Source: Bretschneidera sinensis (Eukaryota; Streptophyta; Magnoliopsida; Brassicales; Akaniaceae). Taken from it: a DNA stretch of 64,000 nucleotides. The stretch spans positions 86,679,501 through 86,743,500 of the forward strand of contig CM043698.1 of assembly GCA_023935145.1 (NCBI GenBank), in the 5' to 3' direction. Of this stretch, positions 23,712-35,155 are shown piece after piece. The position numbers and the translations under genes were made by a program. The notes beneath the pieces were generated by a model. The model was not told where the DNA came from. It saw only the letters and a list, made by a program, of their open reading frames with translations, and searched no databases. Numbering within the stretch: position 1 is the first letter of the stretch; the number at the start of each line of letters is the position of its first letter.

Positions 23712-24925
23712 CTAGACAGATTGAAGTGCTAAGTCTTCATCTCTAGGAGGTAAGTTAATATCAAGGTATAGTTTGGCTCTGTGTCCATTTACCATGAAGG
23801 GTTGATTTTCGTTGGAACCATGGACCTCCAAAGCACTATGGGGAAAGACCTTGGTGACCACATAAGGACTATACCATCTGGACTTGAGTTTGCTTGGGAA
23901 CAGTCTTAATCTTGAGTCATAGAGCAACACCCTTTGTCCTACATGAAACTCTTTCCTCACTAGTTGTTTGTCATGATAGGCTTTTGTCCTTTCTTTGTAA
24001 AGCTTGGCATTCTCATATGTATCATACCTTAATTCTTCTAGCTCATTTAAGTGCAGCTTCCTTTTCTCACCTGCTTGTTTCATGTCAAAATTGAACTGTT
24101 TTATGGCCCAATATGCGCGATGCTCTAACTCTACCGGGAGATGGCATGCTTTCCCAAAGACTAGGCGGTATGAAGACATACGAATTGGAGTCTTATAAGC
24201 TATCTGATATGCCCATAGTGCATCATTCAGGCATAAAGACCAATCCTTCCGCTTAGGATTCACAGTCCGCTCTAGGATCCTTTGATCTCTCGATTACTTA
24301 TCTCCACTTGGCCACTGGTTTGAGGATGATATAGAGTGCCAACTTTATGAGTGATACCATATTTTCTGAGTAGTGCGGCAAAAGAGTGATGATGAAAGTG
24401 GTTGCCGCCATCACTGATGATTGCTTTTGGAGTCCCAAACCGGGTAAAGATGTTAGCCTGTAGAAACTTTACAACCACTTTGTAATCATTAGTCTTTGAG
24501 GGGACAGCCTCGACCCATTTGGACACATAATCCACACCCACAAGAATATATAAATAACCAAAGGAGTTAGGAAATGGACCCATGAAATCAATGCCCCATA
24601 CATCAAAAAGTTCTACTATATGAATATTTTGTAGGGGCATCTGATTTCGGGAAGAGATGTTACCTATCCACTGGCATCTATCATATGAGCTGCAAAAGGA
24701 GAAGGCATCTTTAAATAGATTAGGCCAATAAAAACCAAATTGTAGTACCTTAAGAGCTGTTCGTTTACCCCAAAATGTCCTCCACAAGCAAACTAATGGC
24801 AGTGTTGTAATAAGCTCAAGTGCTCTTCTTCTGAGACACATCGTCTGATGATTTGATTGGGGCAAAATTTGAAAAGGTAAGGGTAATCCCAATGGTAGTG
24901 TATAGACATAGATATCAGCCACTTC
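23712..24925 (-). pseudogene. Integrase of the minus-strand Athila-like element
   Basis: Segment 24922-24272 contains the zinc-binding tail and the core ([57 protein letters not shown]), so all three catalytic acidic residues are present. A frameshift near 24270 separates it from segment 24263-23712, which holds [31 protein letters not shown] and the C-terminal domain. Coding resembles 9.7-10.5 kb in the plus-strand element. Confidence 0.92.
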
Positions 24926-24959
24926 TTTCCTTGCGTGATCATACCTGGGGGAAAAAATT

Positions 24960-26604
24960 TAGCAGTTAGATAATTGACAATATCAGCATACCATGGAAGT
25001 TTTACCTCTAGTGTGAACAATTATTCATCAGGGAAGTTCACATTCAAAGGCAGCTCATTTTTGTCATTCTTATAGGATAGCCTTGATAAATGATCTGCAA
25101 CCACATTCTCACTGCCTTTCTTGTCTTTGATCTCCAAATCAAATTCTTGTAATAAGAGTACCCATTTGATTAACCTAGGCTTTGCATCTTTCTTAGAAAA
25201 CAGATATTTCAAAGCAGCATGATCAGTGAATACAATAACCTTAGAGCTAATAAGATATGATCTAAACTTTTCTCAAGCAAAAATAACAGCTAACAATTCC
25301 TTTTCAGTAGTAGAATAGTTAAGCTGAGCATCATTTAAAGTTCTAAAAGCATAGTAAATAGCATGAGGTACCTTATTGACTCTTTGACCTAAGACAGCTC
25401 CCAAGGCAAAGTCACTGGCATCGCACATCAATTCGAATGGAAGATTCCAATCTGGTGCCATCATTATTGGGGCAGAGGTGAGAACATCCTTCAATGTGTT
25501 GAAAGCTTTTATACAGTTATCAGTCCACTCAAACTTGGTATCTTTAGCTAACAATGCACAAAGAGGTCTCGAGATCTTGGAGAAATCCTTGACGAATCGT
25601 CTATAGAAACTGGCATATCCAAGGAAACTTCTAACACCCTTGACTGTGAGAGGAGGAGGCAGCTTTGAAATGATGTCTATTTTAGCCTTGTCTACCTCAA
25701 TACCTTTGTTGGAGATGGAATGACCCAACACAATTCCTTGTTGGACTATAAAGTTACATTTCTCCCAATTTAGCATTAAGTTGCTCTCTTCACATCTCTT
25801 TAGGATACTCTCTAGATGATTTAGGCATTCATCAAAACTGGAACCAAAAACACTAAAATCATCTATGAATACCTCAATGTATTTCTACACCATATCGAAA
25901 AATATGCTCATCATACATCTTTGAAAGGTGGCTGGTGCGTTACATAAATCGAATGGCATCCTTCAATAAGCAAATGTACCGAAAGGACATGTGAAGGTAG
26001 TCTTTTCTTGATCCTTAGATGCTATGGCAATCTGGTTGTACCCACTGTACCCATCCAAGAAACAATAATAGCTATGGCCAACTAATCTTTCTAACATCTG
26101 ATCAATGAATGGCAAGGGGAAGTGATCTTTTCTGGTTATTTTGTTCAATCTTCGGTAATCAATACATACTCTCCAACTAGTTGTTTTTCTTGTAGGTACG
26201 AGCTCCTCATTCTCATTCTTTACCACTGTGATCCCACTCTTTTTCGAAACAACTTGGACCGGACTTACCCATTTACTGTATGAGATGTGGTGGATAATGC
26301 CAACATCTAGTAATTTTAATACCTCGGCCTTTACTACCTCTTTCATATGTGGGCTAAGTCTTCTTTGAGCATCTCGAGTGGGCTTTGCATTGTTCTCAAG
26401 GTAGATATTATGCATGCACTTGGCTGGACTTATCCCCTTAATGTTAGCAATGGTGCATCTAATGGTAGATCTATGCTCCCTAAGAACTCTTAATAATTTC
26501 TCTTCTTCTTCAACACTCAAATTAGCAGCCATAATCACAGGTAATGCCTTCTTCTCTCCCAAATAGGCATAAGATAAATGTTCTGGCAGCTGCTTCATTT
26601 CCAA
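24960..26604 (-). pseudogene. Reverse transcriptase and RNase H of the minus-strand Athila-like element
   Basis: Segment 26604-25963 contains HNIYLENNAKPTRDAQRRL, VVSKKSGIT, CIDYRRLN and the QIAIASKDQEKTTFTCPFGT block. A stop replaces the codon after FAY, and another interrupts DMV just before the catalytic FIDD box (about 25875). Segment 25776-25273 continues with GHSISNKGIEVDKAKID and GYASFYRRFVKDF into RNase H (LMCDASDFALGAVLGQR), and 25212-25021 finishes with [13 protein letters not shown]. Catalytic residues are retained, but at least three stops prevent translation. Confidence 0.92.
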
Positions 26605-26845
26605 GGTCGGTGCCTGGACAATAGAGAGAGAAGAGTAGTATTAGTAGGTATGAGAGATTCAAATGGAGGAGCATACTTAGGTGTTTTGGAGAAGCCTCAA
26701 AGAGGTGCACAGCTTTCATGATGTCATCAGTAACATCTTCAGGTTCTTGCTCAATATCCACTTCTGTTAAGCTATGGGTAGTAGTAGTCTCCAATGGATC
26801 AATATACTGGACTTGAAAAGCCTGCTCAACAAAACTTTGCATCAT

Positions 26846-27319
26846 TCATACATTAAAGCATTCCATGTCATCTTGAGGTAGCTTTAATGCATCAAATATT
26901 TTAAATTCTATTTTCTCACCATTGACCTTCATACTTACTATACCCTTTTTCACACAAATTTTTGTATCGGCGGTTCTCATAAAGGGTATTTCTAAAATGA
27001 TGGGTAGGGGTAATGGCATAGGGCATTCTTCTATATCTAACATAATGAAATCAGCAGGTAAAATGAACTCACATACCTTTACTAGGACATCCTCAAGAAT
27101 ACCCCTAGGTCTTTGTATACTTCTATCTACCAATTGCAAGGTAATGGAAGTCGGTTGTAGTTCCCCCAAACCTAGGGTTTCGAATACTGTGTATGGTAGC
27201 AAATTTACACCTGCTCCCAAATCTAGTAATGCTCGCTCAAACAACTGATCATCTATCCTACAAGGAATAGTAAAACTACCCGGATCTTTCAGTTTTGGTG
27301 GTAGTTTTCTTAATAGCAT
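26846..27319 (-). pseudogene. Aspartic protease of the minus-strand Athila-like element
   Basis: The segment begins with PKLKDPGSFTIPCRI and holds the active-site region LLDLGAGVNLLPYTVF. The usual D-S/T-G is D-L-G here: the aspartate and glycine remain but the middle residue is leucine. The flap and C-terminal part (DFIMLDIEECPMPLPLPIIL) are intact. The frame is open for 157 codons. Confidence 0.85.
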
Positions 27320-27479
27320 AGCACTTACCTCTTCAGTTAAGGCTACCGTCTCATGCTCTTGAAACTTTCTCTTATAAGTGCAACAATCTTTTAGAAATTT
27401 AGCATAAGCAGGTATTTGTTGAATTGTATCTAATAAGGGAATGTTTATTTCTACTTTCCGTAAGGTTTCAAAAAATCAA

Positions 27480-28950
27480 GCAGTTTATTTTCTTTCTATT
27501 GTTTTACTAACCTTTGCGGGAAGGGTGGTGCATTCACCTTCTCCATCTCACTCACCTTTGATGTTGATGATTTTTCTAGAGATGCTTTTTCAGATTTATC
27601 GGTCCCTATCACCTTACCATTCCTTAGAGTTATGATAGCCTTTAGTTGCTGGTGACCCCCTGGGTCAGGTAGTGTTTGAGCTGGAAGCTCACCTTACTTT
27701 CTACCACTTAGCTCTTTAGCCAATTGTCCAATTTGTACCTCTAGCCTTTGGATGGCTTGTTCATGTTTTGTTGTGATTTGTTTTAGTTCAATCCGGAATT
27801 GCTTTTCATCTGTCATGAACTGATCTTGTGAAGTCATTAATTGTTGTTGCTTAGTTGCCAATTGCCTCATAAGACTTTCAAGGTCACTTTTCTTTGTTTC
27901 GGAAGCTGAGTGAGCAGCTTGCTAGGAGTTTCTTTGCTGCCCTTGCTGGTTAAAGGTATTCTGATTGTTGCTCCAAGAGAAATTTGGGTGGTTTCGCCAT
28001 CCAGGGTTGTAAGTGTTTGCATATGGGTTGTTCTTTGGCAGATAGTTGCTTGGCCCCATATAGTTTGCTTGCTCCAGGTCTGCAGATGAATACAAAGGAC
28101 ATGTGTCAGTATTATGATCAAGTTGGGAACATATAGCACATACCTGGAGTGGTGCAGCTTGTGAATTAGGTGAGGCGTTCTGAGCAATCATGGCTTTCAT
28201 AAGTAGGTATAGTTTCCTCTCTACAACAGCTATTTGGGTGGACAATCCACCGTTTAAAGTTACTTCATACATATTTTTGCTTTTGGAAACGTGTCTACCT
28301 CTAGAGGAAAATTGCTGGGTGTGCTCACTTAATGTTTCGAATAGCTCCATGGCTTCCTCGCTGCTTTTCTCCATCAGCACTCCTCCACAACCTGAATCCA
28401 CAATACTTTTATTAGTATCACTCAAACCCTCATAGAAAGCTTGTACCAGTTCATCTTGAGGTAGATTGTGATGTGGGCATTTGAGTAGCAGCTCGTTGAA
28501 ATGTCCCTATGCCTCAAAGAATATGTCTCCATCATTTTGTTGGAAAGACTGAATCTTCTTCCTTATTTGTCTCGTCTTTTGGGCTGGGAGAAATTTTCTT
28601 AGGAACTTGCTGGCCAACTCCTCCCAAGTGTGGATAGAAATTGCAGACAATGAATTGTACCGCAGTTTAGCATTATCTTTTAAAGAAAAAATGAAAAGAA
28701 TTAACCTGATTCCTTCTTGGTCTAGGCCTCGGATGTGCTGGAACTTGCAGAGATCAAAGAACTCTTGAAGGTGCAAGTGTGGATCTTCATTAGGTGTACC
28801 CCTAAAGTGAGTCAATGCACTGAGTATCTGCAAAGATATGTAATAATTGTCTTCCATCTCAGGTTGATACGCAATGCATGATGGCTGGTCGATGTTCTTT
28901 GGGATGAAGGATTGCTTCATCGACCTTCACTTAGGTGGTTATTGGTTTTT
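27480..28950 (-). pseudogene. Gag of the minus-strand Athila-like element
   Basis: Minus-strand segments 28920-28507, 28425-27922 and below hold the capsid domain (SALTHFRGTPNEDPHLHLQEF, WEELASKFLRKFLPAQKTRQ) and the linker (AFYEGLSDTNKSIVDSGCGG). The C-terminal GWRNHPNFSW motif and a coiled-coil-like tail (SLMRQLATKQQQLM) follow. Stops at about 28505, 27920 and 27690 interrupt it. An AUG start region lies near 28960. Confidence 0.9.
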
Positions 28951-29154
28951 TAGTTGTTCTGCCATTGATGCTTCGTCCTCGAATTCTTCTTCCACCTCTT
29001 CAGAGTTGTTTCTAAGTCTTTGTCGAATGGTCCACTCAAGCTCGGTATCGAGGGGAAAGAAAGTTGGATGCCTGGATCGAAGCCCTTGCATGAATCAGTG
29101 AAAATCGCTTCAGTGCAGCAGTTTAGTACTGTTGCTCGAATAGTCTCTGCCTCA

Positions 29155-29215
29155 AATGCGCTCGATCGCACAGTATTGCGCTCGATCGCATAAGGTAGTG
29201 TGCTCGATCGCAAGT
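29155..29215. repeat. CGATCG-type short repeats upstream of gag
   Basis: Three near-copies of TGCGCTCGATCGCA lie head to tail between the primer-binding site and gag. They are the same words as in the LTR. Confidence 0.85.
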
Positions 29216-29405
29216 GTCACAGAGAACTTTTGCTGCAGTGCTTGAAACAGAAAACAACAAGGTAACAAATTAGGTTTTGATGAAACAAAAATAAAGGTGA
29301 ATAACATAAACTTAAAATTTGAGATTTTTGATAAAACAGAATAAATAAAAATTCAAAAATTGCTAAACTAAACGAAAAATAATTCTAGAAAGAAATTTAG
29401 TGCAA

Positions 29406-29423
29406 TCCCCGGCAACGGTGCCA
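29406..29423 (-). other. Primer-binding site of the minus-strand Athila-like element
   Basis: The minus strand reads TGGCACCGTTGCCGGGGA, identical to 7963-7980, and lies six bases from the LTR end at 29430. Confidence 0.9.
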
Positions 29424-29429
29424 AAAACT

Positions 29430-30096
29430 TGTTGAGCGTTTATCTACCTAAATAAATAAGCAAATAATCGTTCAGTTTACTTGCAAGTGCACATTGTGCA
29501 AGTGCGAGATCATCTTCATAGGGATTGGTGAATTTCGTTTTTAGAATTAGTTTCGCAATATAAAAAGAGAGAAATAAATATTGAGTCTAGATTGATAATG
29601 ATAAGAACACAGGGCTTTGATAGCCACCTCTAATCATACTTTCCCAATAAGTAATGTGCCAATGCTCTAGCCCTACCATGAATACCTAATGGTTGTCAAC
29701 CTAAGGGCATGGTATCTACTTCTTAAGCTATTGATTTCCCTAAACAATGAGTTAGGCATGGTATCTACTCTAACTCTTTTCTTTCTTAAGGGATTCAGCA
29801 TGGTGTATACTGAGTTGTTCCTTAAGAGAGCATAAGATCTGTGGAAATCGATAACCACACGAGACCTAGGGTATGGTATATAATCTCGGCTTCTCATGTT
29901 GATTAACCCTAGAATCCGGTGTGGATTTCTTTTGTTAGTATTGTCAAACCCAGGACTCGATCATCCAAATTGATCTAACTAACTAATCCATAACACATGC
30001 ATACGTTGATCAGGCATACACATATGAGGAATTCAATAAAAACAGGCCTTAATCAATTTAAAGCATCATAACATGGCTATTTGCAAAGGCAATCAA

Positions 30097-30163
<67 letters not shown>

Positions 30164-30748
30164 GAAAGCATAATTAGGTAAAGAGTTAGTTATACATGGT
30201 GTCTATGATAAACAACATCATAAACTAAATGGAAAATATAAAACCCGAAGAATACTGTGGAGACGAGTCATCAATTCCTCTCCAAAGCTTACAACTTCAA
30301 ACAAAAGTAAAAGATAAAAGAAAGATAATCAAAAAGTGGTTTATTTGTTTTACAAGTCTTTATATAGGGTTCTAAGGGTGCCCCGAAACCCTAATTTCCA
30401 ATTTGAGAGCTAGAGACTTCTTTCCAAAACTGGCTCTGTCGCCTCTGGGACGTGTGCGCTCGATCGCGTGCTTTTGCACTCGAGCGCAAAGGTGCGCTCG
30501 AGCCTTCTAGGTGTGCGCACAAGTGCCTTTACGCTCGATCACAAGAGAAGTGCGCTCGAACGCACCTCTGCAGATTTGCAGATCTTCACTGTAAGTTCCT
30601 TAGAGCTCCAAATTGTCTCCTTTTCTTCAAAGTCCTATGAAAAACATAGCAAACACGAAAATGAAGTAAAATCTACTAAGATAGATAATCAAAGAGCCTA
30701 ACAAGTGTAAATTAAGGGGCTTAAATATGACTATTTAAGCACTTATCA
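29430..30748 (-). repeat. 5' LTR of the minus-strand Athila-like element
   Basis: Plus-strand ends are TGTTGAGCG and CACTTATCA. It carries an (AT)n run at 30099-30161 and a cluster of GTGCGCTCGATCGCG-like words at 30452-30560. The minus strand has a CCCTATATAAAG-type TATA box near 30360-30370. Confidence 0.92.
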
Positions 30749-30777
30749 ACTTGCGAGTAATTTAAAAACTTACAACA
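30749..30777 (+). repeat. 3' LTR of the plus-strand Athila-like element, last part
   Basis: ACTTG target copy (30749-30753), then GCGAGTAATTTAAAAACTTACAACA without its first bases lost, matching the end of the 5' LTR at 7931-7956. Confidence 0.85.
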
Positions 30778-30802
30778 ACAACACCTAGGCTCTAGGTGTT
30801 GT
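30778..30802. repeat. Small perfect inverted repeat at the nest's right edge
   Basis: ACAACACCTAG and CTAGGTGTTGT are perfectly inverted with a 3-base loop. It lies exactly at the outer boundary of the Athila-like element. Confidence 0.8.
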
Positions 30803-32696
30803 TCACGTTTTTTTTTTCTAACATCCAAAAAAAATTCTTTTTTTTTTATTTTTCTTTTTCTCTTCTTACCTACCCTGGATGCTTCCAACTTTTCTTTTTC
30901 TTTTCCTTTTTCTTTTTCTTTGTAACCACACCACCACGCGTCCAGTTTTTTTTCGAATGAATTATTTTATTCAATAATAAACCTTTCACGTATATATTAT
31001 TTTATTTTAATTCTATGTCATATTTATCAAATTACTTCTTTACCCATACTTTAAGAACACAGGTATTACAAATGCTGTACTAAACTGCAACTATGCACCC
31101 ATAGTTTCTGAAAGCCTCTCCAAAATCTAGATATAAATCTAGAATCTTTATCTAATACTATGCTCAAAGGTATCCCATATAATCTCACTATCTCAGCTAC
31201 ATACAACTCAGCCAACTTTTCAGAACTCTATGTTGTCTTAATAGAAAGGGTAAGAGACGACTTAGAAAGGCTATCTATAATCACCCATATAACATCATGC
31301 CCTCTCTAGGCACCGGAAAAACAAGAAACAAAATCCATACTAACATTCTCCCATGGCCACTTAAGCATTGGAAGAGGCTATAGTAAACCTGTCGGATGTA
31401 TATTCTCAACTTTCACCGGTTGACAAATCAAACATCTAGAAATATACTCCGCTACATCCCTCTTCATCCCTGAGCACTAATAATTTTGTATCGATCCCTT
31501 GTACATCTTATTGTTTCCAATGTGCATCGAATAAATTGAATCATGAGCCTCTACCAAAATTTCTTTTCTCATCTCAACATCATTGGGAACACAAATCTTG
31601 TGTCCTAATACCACCATGCCATCTTCCCTGATTTTGAACTCAGTCTGCTTCCCACTCAACACTTCTTATTTGATCTTCTCTATCCCCTCATCTCTACTTT
31701 GTATTTCTAACAGATGTTCTACAATAAAAGATTGCACCACCATATTAGTCATCAATGCTCATCTATCACTGATATTCAACTATATTCTCATCTTTCTTAG
31801 CTCCACTATCATATTAATATTATGACACTCAATAGTAGCTAACCTGCTTGTAGACTTCCTACTCAACGCATCAGCCACTACATTCGCTTTCCCTGGATGA
31901 TAGTGAATTGTACAGTCATAGTCACTAACCAACTCTATCCACCTTCTTTGTCTCAAATTCAACTCCTTCTTCGTAGGTAGGTGTGTCAAACTTTTGTGAT
32001 CTGTACAAATCTCACAAGTGGCTTTATACAAACGGTGTCTCCATATCTTCAAAGCAAATACTATGGCAACCAAATCAAAATGAAATTTATTAACGTTACA
32101 TTTTTCAGAGCTTTCCTCGAATTTCTTGAAAATTATTTCGTAAACTTCAATAATTTCAATCTTTCAATTATCAATTCTTAAATCTTAAAGTGTTTAAATG
32201 TGTTTATAAGCTTTTCTAGAGAGATAGTAGTCTTAGTCAGAGAAATCGATTTCGTAAAATGTTTTCAAATTCCAAAATGATATATATATATATATATATA
32301 TACACACAATTCTACCACTAGTCATCATCATTTAAAATTTATGATTTTGCCAATGGTTGATTACGATTTTGCCATTTTTTATTTAAAAAAAAAATTTTTG
32401 TCCTTTTCTTCCTTCCAAAAATTTCTGAAAAATTATTGAAAAATATAAAAAAATTACATTTTCTTCCATCAAATTTTATGATTATTTTCCTCAACTTCAT
32501 TTCATATTTTTCTTCAAAATTCTTTTACATTCAACTTCCAATTTTAGTACTTTTCTTTTTAAAAAATTTCTAACTATTTCCAAAAAAATTTCAATGCTAT
32601 TTTTCAAAAATTATCTTTTGTGTATGCATTATCTAATTCAATATAATATGTGTCAAATTACTTCTTTACCCTTATTTTAAAAGTACATGTATTACA
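30803..32696 (-). mobile_element. Collapsed Tekay-like remnant: two LTR pieces around a pol fragment
   Basis: The segment ending GGTATTACA at 31070 and that ending ATTACA at 32696 both match the start of the LTR at 4698-6729. Between them, 31071-32075 matches positions 540-1515 of the first element: integrase with CLTC-type zinc-binding region, and RNase H ([37 protein letters not shown]). Integrase abuts the LTR start directly at 31070/31071 and pol abuts LTR-like AT-rich DNA near 32075, so large internal parts were deleted. Several stops are present. Confidence 0.82.
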
Positions 32697-33336
32697 ACAT
32701 AAAAGATCTTACACATTTATTTTGCAGCAAATACAAACTAAACTAATGATAATTGTACTTAAGACACATACTCGAAAGTTCACTATGCTCTTAATTGTCT
32801 TTCATTTTCTAAAGTTAAATCATCACAAGTTTAATTCAATTTGCGCGAAATTTAAATCCTATGTGAGAATTCAGTACAATCCTACCAACCTAAGAACTCC
32901 CACTTGGTTAATTAGTTCAAACATATTCATAACAACTTGCAAGATTTAAAATAAAAAACACCAACTAAACATTTTTTAAAATAAAAGCATTCCATTTCAT
33001 ATTCCAAACAATCAACAAACGCTTACAAAACATATATCATGTTTCAACAAGTGACTTACCCTAATTACTTTACTAACTTAATTACATTGACACACCTTTA
33101 TTCTAACATTCACACTTTTAAACTAAGATACAAGTTCTTACTTAAGCTATATATTCTCATGTCTCTTTCTTCCTTTCTATATGAGAGAGAGGTAGGTGCT
33201 TGGTCAAGCATTGATCACGTTTATAATTTATATGATCTCCACTTTGAAAGAGAACTAACTGTTCATCCATTCCATGCTTTCCAATTTTAATCATCCAATG
33301 ATTTTTCTTTCGCACTAAACTAATATATCTTGCACT

Positions 33337-33566
33337 ACGAAGATTTAGAAGCTGTGACAGCAAAACGGTACGCCTTATGTCCAGAAAGTATATGACATTC
33401 CTTTGCTAGCTCCAACTCACTGGTGACCCTCCAAAAACTGTTTTTAATTTTTGGGTCATACCTCATAGTGGACTTCACAAGCTCCTGTTCATCGTTCAGT
33501 AGTGATGTAAGCAAGGCACGAGCTGCTACACGGAAAGGGATGGAACAGTCAGTTTCCTTTTAATTT
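33337..33566 (-). pseudogene. Unidentified coding-like fragment, C-terminal exon or gene relic
   Basis: On the minus strand an open frame of about 76 codons runs from a stop at about 33566 to a TAG at 33337. Its composition is protein-like and unlike the AT-rich surroundings: RVAARALLTSLLNDEQELV, then DPKIKNSFWRVTSELELAKE, ending KAYRFAVTASKSS. It has no ATG of its own, and I see no clear splice acceptor at its upstream end. I do not recognise the family. It may be a terminal exon of a lost gene or a captured fragment. Confidence 0.4.
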
Positions 33567-34724
33567 CATGCCACAATTAATCGACAACTCCTATGTGAAT
33601 GCTTATAGGATGCTCTGGTTTATTTTTACATGTGATGAAGTCTGAATACTTTGTCATGTAAACTACATCCAAAATTTATTAACACTCGTAAGTATTTTCA
33701 TTTGATAAAAACAAATAACTTTATTTACATGACAACGAATATATGCATGCTATGTTGAATGAATATTGATTTAAACTGCAGAAAGAGACAAAGATCCAAG
33801 AACTTTTAAAAGCTCCCACTAGATTCAAATCCCCACCAAAAAAATTTAAAACTCAAAATCAAGTTGTCGCGCTCAAGATTGCACAATTTAATTTTCATAA
33901 TCTTTTGTGATTTTTTATTATTATTATATTAAAAATGAATAATTAAAAATTAAAAATTAATTTTTGAAAAAATTATAAAAAAATCATAAATCATTTTCTG
34001 AATAAAATTGCATTTTTCACGTCGTTAAAGCCACCCCGAGCCATCGTCACACGCCGCCCACGCATCAATGGTGGTTACTGTTTAAACTTCCTTGGGAAGT
34101 ATTTATGTGCTACCACAGGGAGCACGTGCACTCCACACGCCACCCAATTGGAGTCAAAATTTGACCAAACTAGTGTTGGTCACGACAGTAGCCTCCATTT
34201 TGAGTTTTGTTAATTAGAATGGCAAGAGAGTGCACTCACTCTCTCTATGTGAGTGGGGAAAGAGTTGTCTGGTGGTTGAAGATAACCTCCAGATGCGAAT
34301 TTGGCCAAAAATGACCCAATTTTTCGAGCCCTTTTATCTCTCTCTATAGACAACCAAAATTTGCATGTAATATACCATTGAAAGCTTGTAAGATCCTCTT
34401 TCTAACTATATACATATTATGTCATGAATTTAATTTTATAATTTATGACATTTATTCAAAGTTTCGGGTTTTATGGTTAGGGTTTCAATTTTCTCTCTCC
34501 TCCTTGAGACTTAACATAGCATATTTTCCATATTTCATCTACATACTATAGGCTACATTACTCTAGAAAATCATGGCATAATATTAATAAACAAATGATT
34601 TTCCATTTTCAACCATAAAAGCATCATTATTTTGGGTTCCATGAATTTTCATGCATTTTCTACCAATTTTACACAAGTATTCATATTCATAGAAACTATA
34701 TAAACCTAAAGAATGTATAACTAT

Positions 34725-35155
34725 GCTATGATACCAATGTTACAGAATTTAAATGCAGTGGAATTTTGCCTACTTCTTAAAACTGAAATTCTTTGACGGT
34801 TTAAGTTTCTCCAATCCTCCTAAGCTTTGCCAGTAGTTGTGTGTGTGATCACAATCATGAAAAATACACTATTATCACTACCCATGAACCTTACTCTTAT
34901 TTTCTATGAAAATTTATGGAGTTTCTCTCTCTAGAGATGTTTATTTCTCTAACCTGGTAGTTTTCTCTCTACCTTCCTTCTATACGTTTTTCAGACAAAA
35001 AAATTGTCTTATATTATTTGGATTCTTTTCCAATTGATAATGTGCCTTTTGGTTTAAAATTAGGAACTAATCGTTCCCTCATATTTGTATACAGTAGGTT
35101 AAATGTTGGGTGGGTTAAGATGCCCATCTTAAGCGGCCAACCCGGTAATTCCTAC
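34725..35155 (-). mobile_element. Probable LTR plus primer-binding site of a non-coding LTR element
   Basis: The minus strand has TGGTATCATAGC (34725-34736), close to the initiator tRNA-Met site. It is followed one base away by a segment with TG...CA ends, from TGTTACAG at 34738 to TTCCTACA at 35155 (418 bp). DNA below 34725 would be the interior and has no coding signal. No second LTR was found. Confidence 0.4.

Larger units (their letters stand above)
19193..30748 (-). mobile_element. Athila-like Ty3 element with full gag-pol order and an extra 3' reading frame
   Basis: The element is about 11.6 kb and flanked by a perfect target duplication ACTTG (19188-19192 and 30749-30753). LTRs are at 29430-30748 (5') and 19193-20328 (3', shortened). 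Minus-strand order is gag, protease, RT, RNase H, integrase, then an extra plant-type frame. The two LTRs differ by only about a dozen substitutions by eye plus length changes, so this is the youngest large insertion of the nest. It is related to the plus-strand element, with the same priming site and subterminal repeats, but the LTRs differ clearly in their middle parts. Coding regions carry several stops. Confidence 0.93.
6767..30777 (+). mobile_element. Athila-like Ty3 element, internally deleted, with two later insertions in its 3' LTR
   Basis: The 5' LTR is 6767-7956. The 3' LTR is in three pieces (11896-12414, 18543-19192, 30749-30777), separated by a Copia element and a minus-strand Athila-like element. 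Removing both insertions leaves an element of about 6.3 kb. Flanks ACAAT (6762-6766) and ACAAC (30778-30782) are a likely 5-bp target duplication with one change. The primer-binding site TGGCACCGTTGCCGGGGA and the gag motif GWRNHPNFSW are typical of the Athila/Tat branch. The protease-RT-RNase H part is missing, so this is a non-autonomous derivative. Confidence 0.85.
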
